Source: Lobosporangium transversale
Taxonomy: Eukaryota > Mortierellomycota > Mortierellomycetes > Mortierellales > Mortierellaceae
NCBI RefSeq assembly: GCF_002105155.1
Contig: NW_019029021.1
Location: forward strand, 62,001-126,000
DNA length: 64,000 nucleotides
Direction: 5' to 3'
The notes beneath the pieces were generated by a model, which made no database searches, was not told the origin of the DNA, and saw only the letters and a list, made by a program, of their open reading frames with translations. The position numbers were made by a program, and so were the translations under genes. Every line of letters begins with the position of its first letter. The first letter of the stretch is position 1. This document shows, one piece after another, positions 32,452-45,199 of the stretch.

Positions 32452-34340
32452 TTATGATCTAAAAGTTGTCTTATTAAAACATCTATACTTGCACTCGAGC
32501 TTTTTGACCCTTGTTCTGGCTCTGTTCGGTCCAACTGATGTATCAATGCGTTCACCTCCGAAGCGCTACTCATGTATAGCTTTTCGCTCTGCTTCATCAT
32601 TGGACTATCCTTCTGACTCTCTTCCTCTATAGCCTCTTTTTGCTTCTCCTGCTCTTCTTTTCCCTGGCTCGTTCATCTGCTTCCTGCTTCTCCTGGGCAA
32701 GCGTCTCATCCATGCCTGAAGATATCACCTTCAAAAACATCATCATTGTAGCCTTGGTCTGGACGCTCAATTGGTTGACACTCCAGAATGGGTTGGGACT
32801 GTGGTAGTACTAGTGGTAGTGAAGATGCTGGTATGAAGTCTGATGCTGATGTGGATCTGACACCTTGCGATGGTATAACCTCCGCTGTTGATGTAGTCAG
32901 TGACAAAAGATGTGAAGGGTCTGAGATATCGGGTGAATTGACGAAACCCTTACATCAAACATAAAGCCGCAGTTTTGAGTGATCCTCTTCTTTCACCATA
33001 TCCTGATTATGCTTTGTTTCTGCGGCTGTGGATCAGTAGTGGTAATAGCTGAGGTCTTGAAAGCTCCTCTATCCGCTCATTTTGAGGGACTCGCAGCCGT
33101 TGTCGACACTTGCGCTGATTGGAGATAACCGGAATGGATTGGTTGTTGCGGTGGAGTATGGTACTGAAGAGGGTTGTAATATATGGCTCCATATTCCGGG
33201 GAATCTGTTTCAGCTCCGGAAGGCCATAATGCTGCTCCTTTATGAAATGATGAACCTACTCTGGTCTGGAGTGGAGTACTGCTTTATGGAGTTGTAAGTT
33301 GTAGGCGCAATCGACTCATCCCAGACTTGATCCCATGCTACTGCTTCTTCCTGCTATCTTTATGAAGAAAAGCACCATATCAAGATCTATCATGACTTGT
33401 TCCTGCTGTGATGATGCCCTCTTCATCTCAACCCATGATCCTGAATGTTGCTATTCGCTTGCGATTGCCATTGCGATTGCGATGTAATAATTGAAAAGCT
33501 CTCGTGCCCGTGTCCCTGCTTCTGCAGATGACTGTGAGGTCTGTTTGTGATATAACAAAGTAGTAGCTACGATTGTGATGCCTCTGTTCTAAATGATCTT
33601 CCAATCGACTTTATTCAGATCACCACGATCTGTGTTCAATTGGAATGACTCTGAGAAATCCCGATGGGTCTAGTCCATCATGTCTATCTTGATTCGAACG
33701 AGGCCTCGCGAGCGTAATATTCTTGACGCTGCATCAAGTATTCGGAAATATCAACTCCATGGGTACCAGAATAGGAGTAGAGAAGGATGTTGTGTTGAGC
33801 GTGCCACTGTTAAAGATCGTGAACTCATCTTGGGCTTGAGAGATAGAAGGGATACTGTTACCCTTGAGGCAAAATGACTACTGTTTTTGGCAAGCGAAGA
33901 AGAAGAAGATGATGATGATGATGATGATGATGGGAAAAGATGACTATTATAGTTCCCGAGAGGTTGATTGGCAAAAGAAGGATGGTATTTTCTGATGGTA
34001 TTGTGTCTGATACTGAGGCTGTTGAGTTGTGCGTCTATTTGCTGCCCCATAAACTCTTGTTCGTAAAGTGGTCAATGCCTGGAAAGGATTTGGCAGAAGA
34101 GACGAGAAGAGGAAGAGCCACTGGACCTTACCACTTGATTCGAAGAGTAGGCTTGTCATTTCGGAGAAAAAAAAAGAAGTTTGTGTAATGGTAATGCTGC
34201 AGAAGGAAGGCAACAAGAAGTCTAAAAGACCGACGGAATGACGGAGGGGGAACTTGTTATAAAAGAAAGAAAAGGAAAAAGGGAAAAAGGGAGTGATGAG
34301 TAGAGAAAGGAGGAAAAAGAGATGAAAAGACATTTGCATG
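32452..34340 (-). pseudogene. Decayed low-complexity gene, unidentified
   Basis: Across almost 1.9 kb, minus-strand frames show coding-like segments interrupted by frameshifts and stops. They are a Gln/Asn-rich and poly-Ser part (about 33700-34050), a Ser/Thr/Pro part (TTSTAEVIPSQGVRSTS, 32706-32906), and a charged C-terminal part (EEESQKDSPMMKQSEKLY, to about 32452). This composition resembles a fungal regulatory or scaffold protein, but no domain is recognisable. At least four frame changes are needed to connect the pieces. Introns could explain some of these, not all, so I call it a probable pseudogene. Confidence 0.4.
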
Positions 34341-34630
34341 AGAACCAGTGTTGAATTGTGGGGTGTGTGTTTTTGTGGATGAGTAATTCGATTCAGGTCG
34401 GACTCACACCCGTTGAGGTAGGGTGTCTATTTGTCAAATTTTAATTTCAGTTACCGGAGCACGGCGAAGTGAATTCCGATCAAATCCACACATGTGAGAA
34501 CAATTTTTGTTCTTTATTTTATTAATTTTATTAGAGTCTGAATGAAAGGGATAAGGGTCTATGCTGAAAAAAAAAAAAAAAAAAAAAATTGATTAAAATG
34601 TTTATGTTTATTAACTATTAATACATTTAT

Positions 34631-35455
34631 TTACTTGGAAACAATCTTGTGGATGCAAGCATTCTTGCCCTTGAAGACGCCATCCTCTGCATGGATATCA
34701 CGGTGTCTGTAACCTAGGGTGATTGTGGGGCTTGAAATTCTCAGGGTCAAACAGAGCGGGGTTTCCTCCTTTCTTCACATACAGCTTGAAACATCCTCAC
34801 GGAAACGGGTCAAGTCACGGTAGTTCTTGAGAATGATCTGGAGAGACTGTTGGAAGACACCATCCGCCTTCGTCACCATCTGGACACGACCCAAGCACTC
34901 GGTTCGAACCTGGAGCGCTGAAGACGGTTCTTGTGTGAGGCAAGGGCGTTGATCTCTTCAATGGTCACACCAGCAGGGTGAAGGATCTGATCATACTCCG
35001 TGGGCAAGATTACAGTGATATGTGACTCTCCACGGGAGATCAAGGTTCCGTTACCAAAGTCCTTAGTAGTGTTGACAAGATCAAAGACAGGTTTGACATA
35101 CTTGAAATCTACATTCAATCCAACCCAATTGGCGAACAAGCCAGTGCCCTGTTGAAACCATATTCAAATTGAAAGTTGTGCATTGAAGAAAGCAGTATAT
35201 CAAGTGATGGTGTTAGTGTTGAGTAGAGTGAAACACCGTTATGTATTTTTATTTTCTCCTCCGAGCATTCAAGGCCTCCAGTATTGAACGTACACTATGA
35301 GGGATGAAAGGGACCTTCGAGGTTTGGAAGACTTTCTTGTTGATGACAATGGGCTTGCTGTGGTACTTCTTATTGCCATCAACAGTCTTGGGACCTGCCA
35401 TGACAGTCGAGGCAACTAGAGCCAAAGTGGCGAACAAAAAAGTGGCAACACGCAT
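34631..35455 (-). pseudogene. Secreted 2H-phosphoesterase-like protein, frameshifted
   Basis: Exon 1, 35455-35294, encodes a clear signal peptide (MRVATFLFATLALVASTVMA) and about 34 more residues. A GTACGT donor and CAG acceptor lead to exon 2 from 35148 (GTGLFANWVGLNVDFKYV). SHITVI and, later, PHITLGY are two HxT-type motifs like those of the 2H phosphoesterase fold. Three single-base frame changes interrupt exon 2: near 34910 (after FEP), near 34800 (after REDV), and near 34722 (within the second HIT motif). The conserved protein continues in other frames to the stop at 34631. An intact copy would probably be a secreted RNA- or nucleotide-processing phosphoesterase. Family assignment rests only on these motifs. 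Confidence 0.6.
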
Positions 35456-38369
35456 TGGTTATGAAAAAATGAGGAGAGGATATGTGTCTGTTGGATGGAA
35501 AAAAGGTGAAGGAAGTGAGGTAGATGGATAATCGAGGAAACAGAATCCACTTTTTGGGCGCGGGAGAATTCCTTTTAAATGTTTTCCTTCGATCGAAAGA
35601 GTATTTTTTTTGCTTCTAAAATAAAATGTGCTTTCCTTTCCAGTAAGCACAGAGGACAGATTGCCAAAGGGACAAGAGCAACAATCCATTGGCCATTGAG
35701 AGCATCAATAGTCTGTGTTGTAGTAGGTTTCTGGGAACGTGGACTATGGATTGGATGGACAGGGGCCCAAGAGATAATAAATGAAGGGAACACAAACAGC
35801 AACAGAGCCAATAAAATTTAATACACTGGTTAGATGTCATAAACGTCATTTATGGTTCGCTCAACGATAAAAAACTGAAGAACTATCAAAAATCTGGATT
35901 GAATATGTAATTAATGCTCTATCACAGCGCTTTACAGTCGCCCAGTAGTCAACCCATATTCTCCCTCAAGCGCCACACGATTAGTGCTATAACTCATTAT
36001 TGTGTCTCATGTTGAAGGCACATTGTTACAGGAAAGGAATTGCTCATACCCTCCTTCCATAACTGTCAACCGCTCTGTCCGCGGTGAGTGGGACAAACAA
36101 AGGTCTGTAACCAGCGCGCGCTGTACAAGATAAAGGATTCCATTCGTTGACCAGACTAATGGTGTTATGCCTCGGTAGTGATCATTGAAGTTCTATATCA
36201 GATCAAGAGTATGATTGAGCTTGCCTGCGTACAAAATAGCATATGCGCCGCTAATGGTTAAGAGTCCTTGAAAACACATGTCTCGATCCAAGTGGATCCA
36301 TGTCATATGCACTTCTTTCTGGTCTTTGCTGTGTTCCCAGCAACGGTTATCTAGCATTTATAACATTGAGCATTGGTGGCGTCATCTCTCTGTAGCGCTC
36401 CTTGAGAACTGCAGAAAGAACGCACACCTTCTCTCTGGCAACCAACCACATTTAAAGCTTCCATCCATGACCCTGTAAAAAAAGCGTTATGAGCATTCGG
36501 ATTCATCACTCCATATACGAATGAATACTAGTGGCGTTGGATTATGGCTATGGTGGACTTTCGAATCCAAGCAGTGATACAAACCCCAATAAATCGAGTA
36601 GCGCCGGTTAACCGAGCAGTATCCGAGGATTTTCGAGCAGCAACGAGAATAGTCCATTAGGAGTATGAGGTGATCTGTTGGACCATCTGAATCTCAATCC
36701 GTAAATACACTATATATTAATACGAAGCTAAACTTTATGTCCAATACTGCTGCGGCTGGTCAACTCACGATGCAGATAAATAGCCACATCTCACATCTTT
36801 CGGTCAGAATGCCGTGAATTTGACACAAACGCTACAGATCTATCAAAGCACGCTGCTCTGCCCATGTCAAGCCAGCATCACATTCACCTTTGCCAGACCA
36901 TTTCTTTTTAAAAAGTGGATTAACTTCTGAAGAGATTTGTTTGGCCGATTGAATTGACCTAAGGCTCGGAAGTCCACCTAGGGGTGTATAGTCTTTTTGA
37001 ATTAAAACAATCAAAATATGCGTTTTGAGTTCCAATGGTATTCAATAGTACGAGTTTGTTTAAAGTTTCTGGGCGACTCCCATGTAGCCTCGCGTTTATT
37101 AAAGCCCCCCCATTGCACATGATATTCTATTTCATTCTTCCCCTGGTGTTATCCCAAACAAGCTTCTTTAAAGTTCTGGCCCCGCAACTCCAAAAAGTTA
37201 TGTTTCCATATGTTGGAATTTCTACACGCGCATGGAGATATGGCTTTAAAAAGTGCTTCTAGCTGATATCCATGTTCCTTCCAGGCCATATCCTTTTGTT
37301 ATGTCCCAGGGTTTGGAGGTTCCTCAAAAGAAACTTTCATTTTAATCCGTAATATCAGATTAATTAGTGACGGCTATGGCAGGGCCTAATAAAAGGTTCC
37401 ACATAGCAACCATAATAAACAACTCTCGATCTCCTTGGCATACCAGCCTTCAGAAAATATCCCAGCTTGTGGTCGTATCCTCGGTGTTACTATCAACGGC
37501 TATATATATATATGTTTCTTTTTTTTTTTGTTCTGAGGATATGGCGAAGATGAAATAGCACATGATATCTTTTCAGCCCCATCCGAACGAGTCGATACAA
37601 AGGAATGAAGGGATGAGACGGAGGTGTATTTCCATAGAAGAATAACACTTGCTGTCCTTGGTGGTTATTTTGCGCTATTCTGTAAATTTAGCCTGAATAC
37701 AGCATCTGACACGCCGGCATACAAAAAATGTCTGGGTCAAAAAATTCGGGTGTTTTTTCAGCACACAAAAGTTCCCTCCGTTCCGCACAGCAGTATAATA
37801 GGTAAAATAGTGAGATCTGCTCTGGCTGGGCACGTATGGGGCCAGCATTGCGTTATGACTTCAAACCTGTCCTGGGCCCTCTCTACTAGATACATGTGCT
37901 TGCAAGGTATTCTATGCTTGTCGTGATCGGGACTCTACCAACAGCGATCTCCCTACCTTCAGTCGATAGACAAGGCTAGAGGGCATTCTTGGACGAAAGG
38001 CAACCACAATTCAGGCGCATCTTATATATTATTATCGGCCTTTTATTTTTTTTTTTTTTTTTTTTGAGGATTTGGCCAGAATGGAATAGTCTTGTAGATG
38101 TTTCCTTTTCAGCCAATGAAGAACTGGCTCAGATAAGGAGCATGTTCTACCAGTCGAACAAAAGACAGCAAGCTTTCGGTTGGCCCCCGAGAAGACACCA
38201 CTAATAAAACAATAGAGATATATCTATTTCTGCACATGCTGTCTTGCAGTTCTGGTATCGCGGTCTCTTTGGTTTTTTTCCGGACACCAATAAAGTAACT
38301 GTGTTCTGGTAGAGCGCCATGCCTGAAACAATGGCCACATGCCATGCATAAAAGATAAAGCCCTTAAAT
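35456..38369. other. Intergenic, no supported gene
   Basis: About 2.9 kb without a convincing gene. Short frames at 35575-35849, 36832-37035 and 37624-37926 lack recognisable features. A diverged 45-nt repeat occurs at 37535-37578 and 38066-38114. Confidence 0.4.
37535..38114 (+). repeat. Diverged direct repeat, two copies about 530 nt apart
   Basis: GAGGATATGGCGAAGATGAA ... TTTTCAGCC (37535-37578) resembles GAGGATTTGGCCAGAATGGA ... TTTTCAGCC (38066-38114). Both are preceded by TATATAT and a long T tract. They may be two copies of an ancestral upstream region. Confidence 0.45.
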
Positions 38370-38650
38370 TCAGAGCCCTTTTAATACTTTTCACACATGG
38401 TGGCAAATACCATCAATTTGTGCTTGACGATTCGCCACCATCTCCATTTGATTGGCTAGGTTTTGTCTTTCCCTGTGGCTGATTAAATACTGTCATTCTG
38501 AACATGTTGTTCATTGCCAATAGCGCTTTGTGGTTCGGTCATCCACAGCTCATCAACGCAATAGCTAATAGCTGACGCGAACTTTTATTTGCAACAGCAG
38601 CATATTACTCTTTGTCCAATATTCGCCTGTTTTATCTTCAAAGAATTAGT
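38370..38650 (-). repeat. Inverted copy of the F-box spacer at 61740-61990
   Basis: Reverse-complemented, this segment closely matches the DNA upstream of the F-box gene at 62053. Both include AACCTAGCCAATCAAATGGA and the TATTTGCCACCATGTGTGAA stretch. The match ends where the coding region would begin. It marks the edge of a duplicated unit whose next gene is missing on this side. Confidence 0.7.
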
Positions 38651-39363
38651 TGCTATACTTTCTTTTTCAAGTACTATTTTCTCTTTTCAATTCTTTTTCC
38701 TCCTCTCTACCAGCAATCGATAGCTGTCGAGCCGACGAGCACTATAGTTCAGCTCAACTATCATCAGCTCCGCCACCCCCAGCTTTCTGCCATATTGAGC
38801 AGACAGATATGAATATGGCTCACATAACCTCTTCGAGCTAGACAGTCGTCTAGCATCCTGTCAAACACTCAGCAATGTTAACCACATACCGTTCAAAGAT
38901 TTAGAGCGTGGATAGGAAAGGGATATGACTGATGAATGTTTGACACCGGGACGTATAGTTGTGAAAGTAAAAGTTTAACACCAAGCCAGGCGAGGGAACC
39001 CTGGCAACAGCACAATGGCGGATGCAGTATTCCGAGAACCATTGTATACTCCCTCTATATCAACGCTGTGAAAAGGAACGTATAATAGAAAGGAGTAATA
39101 GTGAGGAAAAGAACAAATAGGAATCAAACAAAGGCGAGATTCACCAACCTCTTCAACTAATCCAGCTCCCCTAAAGTAAACCAAGTTGCTGCACAACTCA
39201 TAAGGCAGCTATAAAAAATAAAAAGAAAGTTCCTATTTTGAGACAAACGCATGTTGCATAGATATTCAATTTGGGAAGCTACTCTCTGTTGGATAGTTCC
39301 TGCGATGCAATGCTTTGTACATATTTTTATTACTGTGGTGGCTCTTATTACCTTCATTATTAT

Positions 39364-40857
39364 CTAGATTATGTTATGTGATTCAAAGAACTCTTCCAGC
39401 AAAGCAGCTGCATCTTCCTCGCCGTTCAGAACACCATGCACGCCTCTAAATCTTGGCCAATTGTTCACCATCCATGTCGCATCCTCAAGCTGCATTCGCT
39501 GCTGATAATCTGTAACCCTTAGCGTATCTAGTCTCTTCAGATTGGCTAGTTCATCCAGACCTGCTCTTAGTCTTATGTCCAGTGTCCGACTGTAGAGCTG
39601 TGTTAGGTCAAGATGTTCTAGCCGAGTCAGCTTGCCAAGCTGCTTAAACGCAATACGTGCCTTTGCCATCCCTTCTTCAGTCTCTTGATCAATATCTGCC
39701 TCAAGAGTGATACTCAAGTGAGTCAATCCACTACATACCCATTCTGCTCCATTGACAATCTCTGATACTGTAGTTTTAGATCCTTCCAGTCTCTTCAGTC
39801 GTGGACAATTTGATAAAATAGCCTGAGCAACACTGCTATCTCCAGCGAGCACTAACGTCTCAACTGTCTCACAGAGTCTCCGAAGCCTTGTCTTCTGTAC
39901 TAGCTGTCCATTATCCATCACTTCTTGCTTGTCAGCTAGCAACTCTTGCAAAGAGAGCTGATCGAATATAGCATAAGGGAGGTCTAACTGCCTTAATCCT
40001 GTCATCCGTCTGAGAATTGCCGCCATATCCTTGTCTTCTATTATCTCACAGGAACATAGATCTGACAAGTTATTCAGAGCCCAAGGGTGCTGAAGGAATA
40101 CCCTGTAGAAGTCTGACTGATCTTCTTCGTCCCAGCTCTCAATGTCCAATGAACGCAATGCTCGACAATTCCTTACTAACATCCCGAGGCAATACCAGCT
40201 GCTGTACGGATGCGGAGGGTTGGTTACCCTGACATTCGAAATACACAGTGTGCGTATGTTTGGGAAAATATACTCGCTGTCCTCATTACTAAAGAAGTTG
40301 ATAGGTAGCTGGATGGACACTTCTTCCAATTTCAAGTGATGAAGTCTCTTGCATACTTGAAGGAATAGATCGGCTCCAACATCAATAACTTTGCCATAAA
40401 CCTCCAAGTGCCTGAGATTGATGCATTCCAATAAAGCCTCCCAGAGCTCTGACGAACACGAAAACTTAATATTTTCGTTCAAGCAAAGGCTAGTGATGAT
40501 GGAGCCATAAGCCTTGATATGGTTGAAAAGGTGGATTGGTTTGGACCATTTACATTCATCTCCAAATACGATAGACTTGAGTCCCTGCAGTGATCCATAC
40601 TTCTTTGGGAAAGAAGCCTTAAAGGTGTAAGACTCAAATGTTATCTCTTCAATGTATTCCTTGTGCTTCTGTACTGCTTTACTATTAGGATCTCCTTGCG
40701 GTCCGACAGTGATTTTCCTCCATATGAGGCTGATAAGAGTTTTATGAAAAGCCTTGGAGACGCGGATACAGTTCAGAAGGTCGCTTCGCTCGAGCAGCTC
40801 AGCAATGAGTAAGAGGATTTCTGGAATCTGTAAGGGATTCAGCTTAAGGTTGTCCAT
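39364..40857 (-). CDS. F-box/LRR protein, array copy A
   Basis: Single-exon, 497 residues, from ATG 40857-40855 (MDNLKLNPLQIP). In-frame sequence further upstream has only a TTG-type start. Residues 8-50 are an F-box (IPEILLLIAELLERSDLL ... SKAFHKTLISLIWRKI), the Skp1-binding part of SCF ubiquitin ligases. The remainder is irregular leucine-rich repeats (LRHLEVYG, LRRLCETVETLVL, LTHLSITLEAD, LEHLDLTQL) ending near VHGVLNGEEDAAALLEEF. ELLADKQEVMDNGQLV is shared by all four copies in the window. The conserved F-box and variable repeats suggest the substrate-binding half is what diverges. Confidence 0.82.
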   Translation of the reverse strand: MDNLKLNPLQIPEILLLIAELLERSDLLNCIRVSKAFHKTLISLIWRKITVGPQGDPNSKAVQKHKEYIEEITFESYTFKASFPKKYGSLQGLKSIVFGDECKWSKPIHLFNHIKAYGSIITSLCLNENIKFSCSSELWEALLECINLRHLEVYGKVIDVGADLFLQVCKRLHHLKLEEVSIQLPINFFSNEDSEYIFPNIRTLCISNVRVTNPPHPYSSWYCLGMLVRNCRALRSLDIESWDEEDQSDFYRVFLQHPWALNNLSDLCSCEIIEDKDMAAILRRMTGLRQLDLPYAIFDQLSLQELLADKQEVMDNGQLVQKTRLRRLCETVETLVLAGDSSVAQAILSNCPRLKRLEGSKTTVSEIVNGAEWVCSGLTHLSITLEADIDQETEEGMAKARIAFKQLGKLTRLEHLDLTQLYSRTLDIRLRAGLDELANLKRLDTLRVTDYQQRMQLEDATWMVNNWPRFRGVHGVLNGEEDAAALLEEFFESHNII

Positions 40858-41589
40858 GTTGCGAAGAAACAAAGTCGATGGAGTGAGAAAAACAAATGTG
40901 GCTGGATTTTACAGTCCACGCTTGATTTCAAGACAAATCTATCCTATCCAAAAAGCGCGAAATAAATCGTCACTAAAATAATTAGCAACCTCCCTAAAAG
41001 TGAAGGGACAAATCTTTCACATTTATGACATTTCCCTTAAGGAGGCTGCCAAATAAATGTGCGGCTATTATTTTTTCAAATTGGATAGAATACTGTATTC
41101 ATTTCTACGCTTGATTTTAAGTCAGGTTTATACGTCAAAAGCGAGATTGAATTCCACTAACCATTGCATCTACTTTATCTCAACGTTGTGAAAAGAATCG
41201 TTTAAGAGAAAGGAGCAATAGCAAGAAAAAGAAGAAGGACGAATCAAACAAAGACGAGATTCAGTTATCCCTTCATCTAAACCTACAGTAGATCAAGTTG
41301 CTGCACTACTCGTTGGGCAGCAAAATAAAGGCCCTATTTTGAGACAAACCCATGCTGCGCATAGGCTATCCAAGTTGGGGAGATGTTCTCCACTTTTGGA
41401 TAGTTTCTGCAATGGCAATGCTTTGCGCATATGTTCATTACTGTGGCGACTCTTATCACCTTCATTATCATTTAGGTCGAATAACAGCTATCAGGAAGTA
41501 GATGTGCACTAAAAGATCCATGTGTAAGATCTCTGTCTCTATATCAGGGTATGACCTGGTAATACTTTCCTCTATATTCTATCTTCTAT
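40858..41589. other. Spacer between F-box copies A and B
   Basis: Parts of this spacer resemble the 3' flank of copy A (39050-39363) and the spacer at 61392-62052. Shared pieces include TTGAGACAAACSCATG and the ACTGTGGYGRCTCTTAT segment. The duplicated unit is therefore gene plus flank. Confidence 0.55.
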
Positions 41590-43098
41590 TGGATATGTTA
41601 TGTGATTTAAGGAGCCCTTTCAGCAAAGCAGCTGTCTCTTCCTCACCGTTCAGAACACCACCCACACCTCTGATCTTTGGCCTGTTGTTCATCATCCATG
41701 TCGCATCCTCAAGCTATATTCGCTGGCAGCGATCAAATCTGAAGCTTAGGCAATTTAGTCTCTTCAGATTGGCTAGTTCATCCAGACCTGCTCTTAATCT
41801 CATGTCCAGTCTCCGTCTATCTAGACTCCTTGGGTCCCATCCTGTTAGGTCAAGACTTTCAAGCCGAGTCAGTTTACCTAGTTGTCTAAACGCAATACGT
41901 GCCTTTGCCATCCCTCCCTCAGTCTCCTGATCAATATCTGCCCTAAGATAGATATTCAAGCGAGTTAACCTAGTACAAACCCATTCTGTTCCATCGACAA
42001 TCTCTGATACTGTAATTACAAATCCATCCAGTATTTTCAGTCGTGGGCATTTTGATAAAATAGTCTGGCCACCAATACCGTTATTTATCACGAATACCAG
42101 CGTCTCAACTGTCTCACAAAGCCTCCAAAACCTTGTCTTTCGTACTAGTTGTCCATTATCCATCACTTCTTGCTTGTCAGCTAGCAACTCCTGCAAAGAG
42201 AGCTGACCGAATTTACACGCAGGGAGGCATAGCCATTTTATTTCACTCATCCGTCTAAGAAGCGTTGCTATATCCTCGCCCTCGATTGTGATATAGGCAC
42301 GTAGGTCTGACAGATTATTCAGAGTCCAAGGATGCTGAAGGAGCGCTACCTTGTAGAAGTCTCCTTCATCTCGGCTGTGACCCTTAATGTCCAGTGAACA
42401 CAATGCTGGGCAGCTCCTTGCTTGCATCCCGAGGCAATACCAGTCGCTGTACGAATGCAGAAGGTCGGCTATCCTGACATGGTCAATACGGAGTGTGTGT
42501 TTATTTGAGAAAATATATTCACTGTGCTCTGTACTAAGAATATTGACAGGGAGCTGGTGAATGGTTACATGGTCCAATTCCAAGTGCCGAAGCTCCTAGT
42601 AGACTTGTAGGAATAAGTCAACTCCAACATCGACATCTTTGCGATTAATCTTCAAGTGGTTGAGGTTGGTGCATTCTAACAAAACCTTCCAGAGCTCTGG
42701 CGGATACTCAATACATTCGGTTGCATGAAAGCTAGTGATGATGGAGCTGTGGGCCTTGATCTGATTGATGGCGTGGATCGGTTCGGGCTATGAGCACCAC
42801 CATGTGTATGTGATGGACTGAAGCCTATGTAACGGCTCATGCCTCTCTGGAAATGAGTTATTAAACTTGTAGCTTTCAAATGTAATTTCTTCAATGTATT
42901 CGTTATGCTTCTGCACTGCTTTGCTGTCAGGTTCTCCTCCCTGTCCGATTGTGATTATCCTCCAAGTGAGTCCGATAAGAGTTATATGAAAAGCCCTGGA
43001 GACGTGGATACAGTTTAGAAGTCTCTTTGCTCGAGCAGCTCGGCAATGTGTAAGAAGATTTCCGGGATCTCGAAGGGATTCAGCTTAAGGTTGTCCAT
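41590..43098 (-). pseudogene. F-box/LRR protein, array copy B, broken
   Basis: This has the same architecture as its neighbours but several lesions. The start MDNLKLNPFEIPEIF is present near 43098. One base is lost in the F-box (CAAAGAGACTTCTAA, where intact copies read CAAAGGGACCTTCTAAAC). There are in-frame stops near 42790 and 42597 and another near 41715 (CGAATATAG). A 289-codon stretch (41714-42583) remains open in between. It is closest to copy C at 59922 in the middle region (FVINNGIGGQTILSKCPRLK). The amount of remaining sequence suggests recent loss. Confidence 0.8.
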
Positions 43099-44961
43099 GC
43101 TGCGAGAGATGGAGCGATAAAAAAAAAAAAAAAAAAAAAAAAAAAAGACGACGATGTGGCCGGAATTTGTGTCGACAGAGAAATTGAGTTTCAGAAACTA
43201 CTGCGCACTCTTTCCAACTCTAAACGTGCATGTAACTGCGTCTCTCAGGGTGTCAATCATAATTGAAAATACATCTTCCTCAAAAGGATAAGAAATTATG
43301 TTTTTGAGTAAAAAGGAAAAAGATGGAGAAATATTATAAAGTGTAGTATGGAAACTGTCTGGCTTTTAGACAATAATACTGAAGGGAACTACTAGAATTT
43401 CCCCAAAACCTCTTTGAACTCTCAAGCATAAGCATTGGATCAATGTACATTGGTTCTGAAGTCGAAGTGCAAGTGGCTGAAGATGTCGAAGTTGTCAAGG
43501 ATGGCAGGGATAGTCGTCAGCAAAGACAGAGATACCGATTCATACCACATCATCAATGTGACATGGACTGATGTCTTTTGATAGTGCATAAAAGATATCT
43601 CCAAGAACCCAAATCCTGGTAACAGCAAATTCATATGAGCCCCCACTGACATTTGATTGCCTCCAAAGTTGCAATGATCTCCTTCCTATGTGAGCCAATC
43701 TGGTAGTTGGGAGGCGTCGAATCCCTCTTTTTCTGCTGTCCTCAATGCCGTAGCTAGGACCTCTGGCCGCTTTGTGAGTCATCCTTTGAACTAGAAGCAC
43801 AGGTCAAATAGTTGGTGAATATAAGCTAGCTTGCAATATGTCCTTTAGATATATTTTGCCACTTGGAAGCTTGTAAACTCTTACATCTGGGAAATGTTAC
43901 AAAAAAAAAACTAGGCGTGGATTATGCTGCAGAGAAGAGAGTTTTGACTTGATTCCTATCGACCGACAGAGGAAGCAAGAAATCTAGGCTGGATCTTTCC
44001 ATTCGTTTGTCTTGATGCACTCTTTGAAGAAACATGAGTACATACGTTGGAGTGAGAGAGTAACGGGGTCATTCCTAGGTAATGTGATATATTCTGTAGC
44101 TATTTTCTGAGTGTGTATGTCCTAGACAATGATGCAGGCCCTTGTTGGCCAATAAAAAAAAATAAAAAAAAAAAAAAAAGAAAAGAAAAAAACCTCTCTT
44201 ATCTTTTCATGTCAACCTGCTACCTCCGAGATTCAAAGATAGAAGGTCAAATGTCAAGTTGACGGACAAGTTTGTGGGAGATGGATGTGGGGGGAAGAAA
44301 TAATTAGCCACCAAATCAAAATCAAAAAAAAAGAGCTCCTATGACGCTTTCGGTTTCTAGTCATGTTAGTCTACTATGTCACATCCCAGAAACTCATCCT
44401 ATTGTCAATTAAGAGGTTGTCTCCAGAGCTGTTCCTTGTCATTAAAGGATATTAGAGAAACTTTACAAATTAGGTTTTCTTTTTCATAAAAAAAGTGTCT
44501 CGTTTTTTTTTTTATTCAACGTTACAAGACGTCATCGCCAAATGTTAATCGACAATGTTCCTGTAACTTTAAACAAAGTTACGCGCGAGAAACCCCACTG
44601 TCCAATGACAATGTAAATAATAAAAAAAAAAACGTGGCAATTTTGTCTCCTTTGGAGATTAAGTAAATGAATAAAGAACAACCACGAACTCACACAACTT
44701 TTTTTTTTTTTTAAGACTGCAATAGGACCTTAGTTGGTGATATACGATGCAGACATAGTCTATGGTGAAATGGATGAAAGAAGTAAGATTTATATATATA
44801 AATAAGACAATTAGGCACTCCTTTCTAAAAAGTATGGATCCATATGCACTAATGAGTCCCTGATTCCAGATGACGTGAGGAAACGAGATATTACAAATAT
44901 ATAACGTATATACTATTGAGAGCCATCATTCCTAGGACGTAGGGAACCAGCCAAGCGATTC

Positions 44962-45003
<42 letters not shown>
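44962..45003. repeat. (TAA)14 microsatellite
   Basis: Uninterrupted 42-nt TAA run in gene-free DNA. Confidence 0.9.
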
Positions 45004-45006
<3 letters not shown>

Positions 45007-45163
45007 TTGCTTATGTGGGCTAGTTGGCTCCTGAATCGCAATTTAGGAACTTCTGAATTGAGGCAACTCCCTTTAATCTTCTTTATGTTATTGACAACCC
45101 CTTCTTTTCATTATTAATGCATTAATGGATCGGGAGATCCGTTGCTTAAAGGAATGTGAGAGC

Positions 45164-45199
<36 letters not shown>

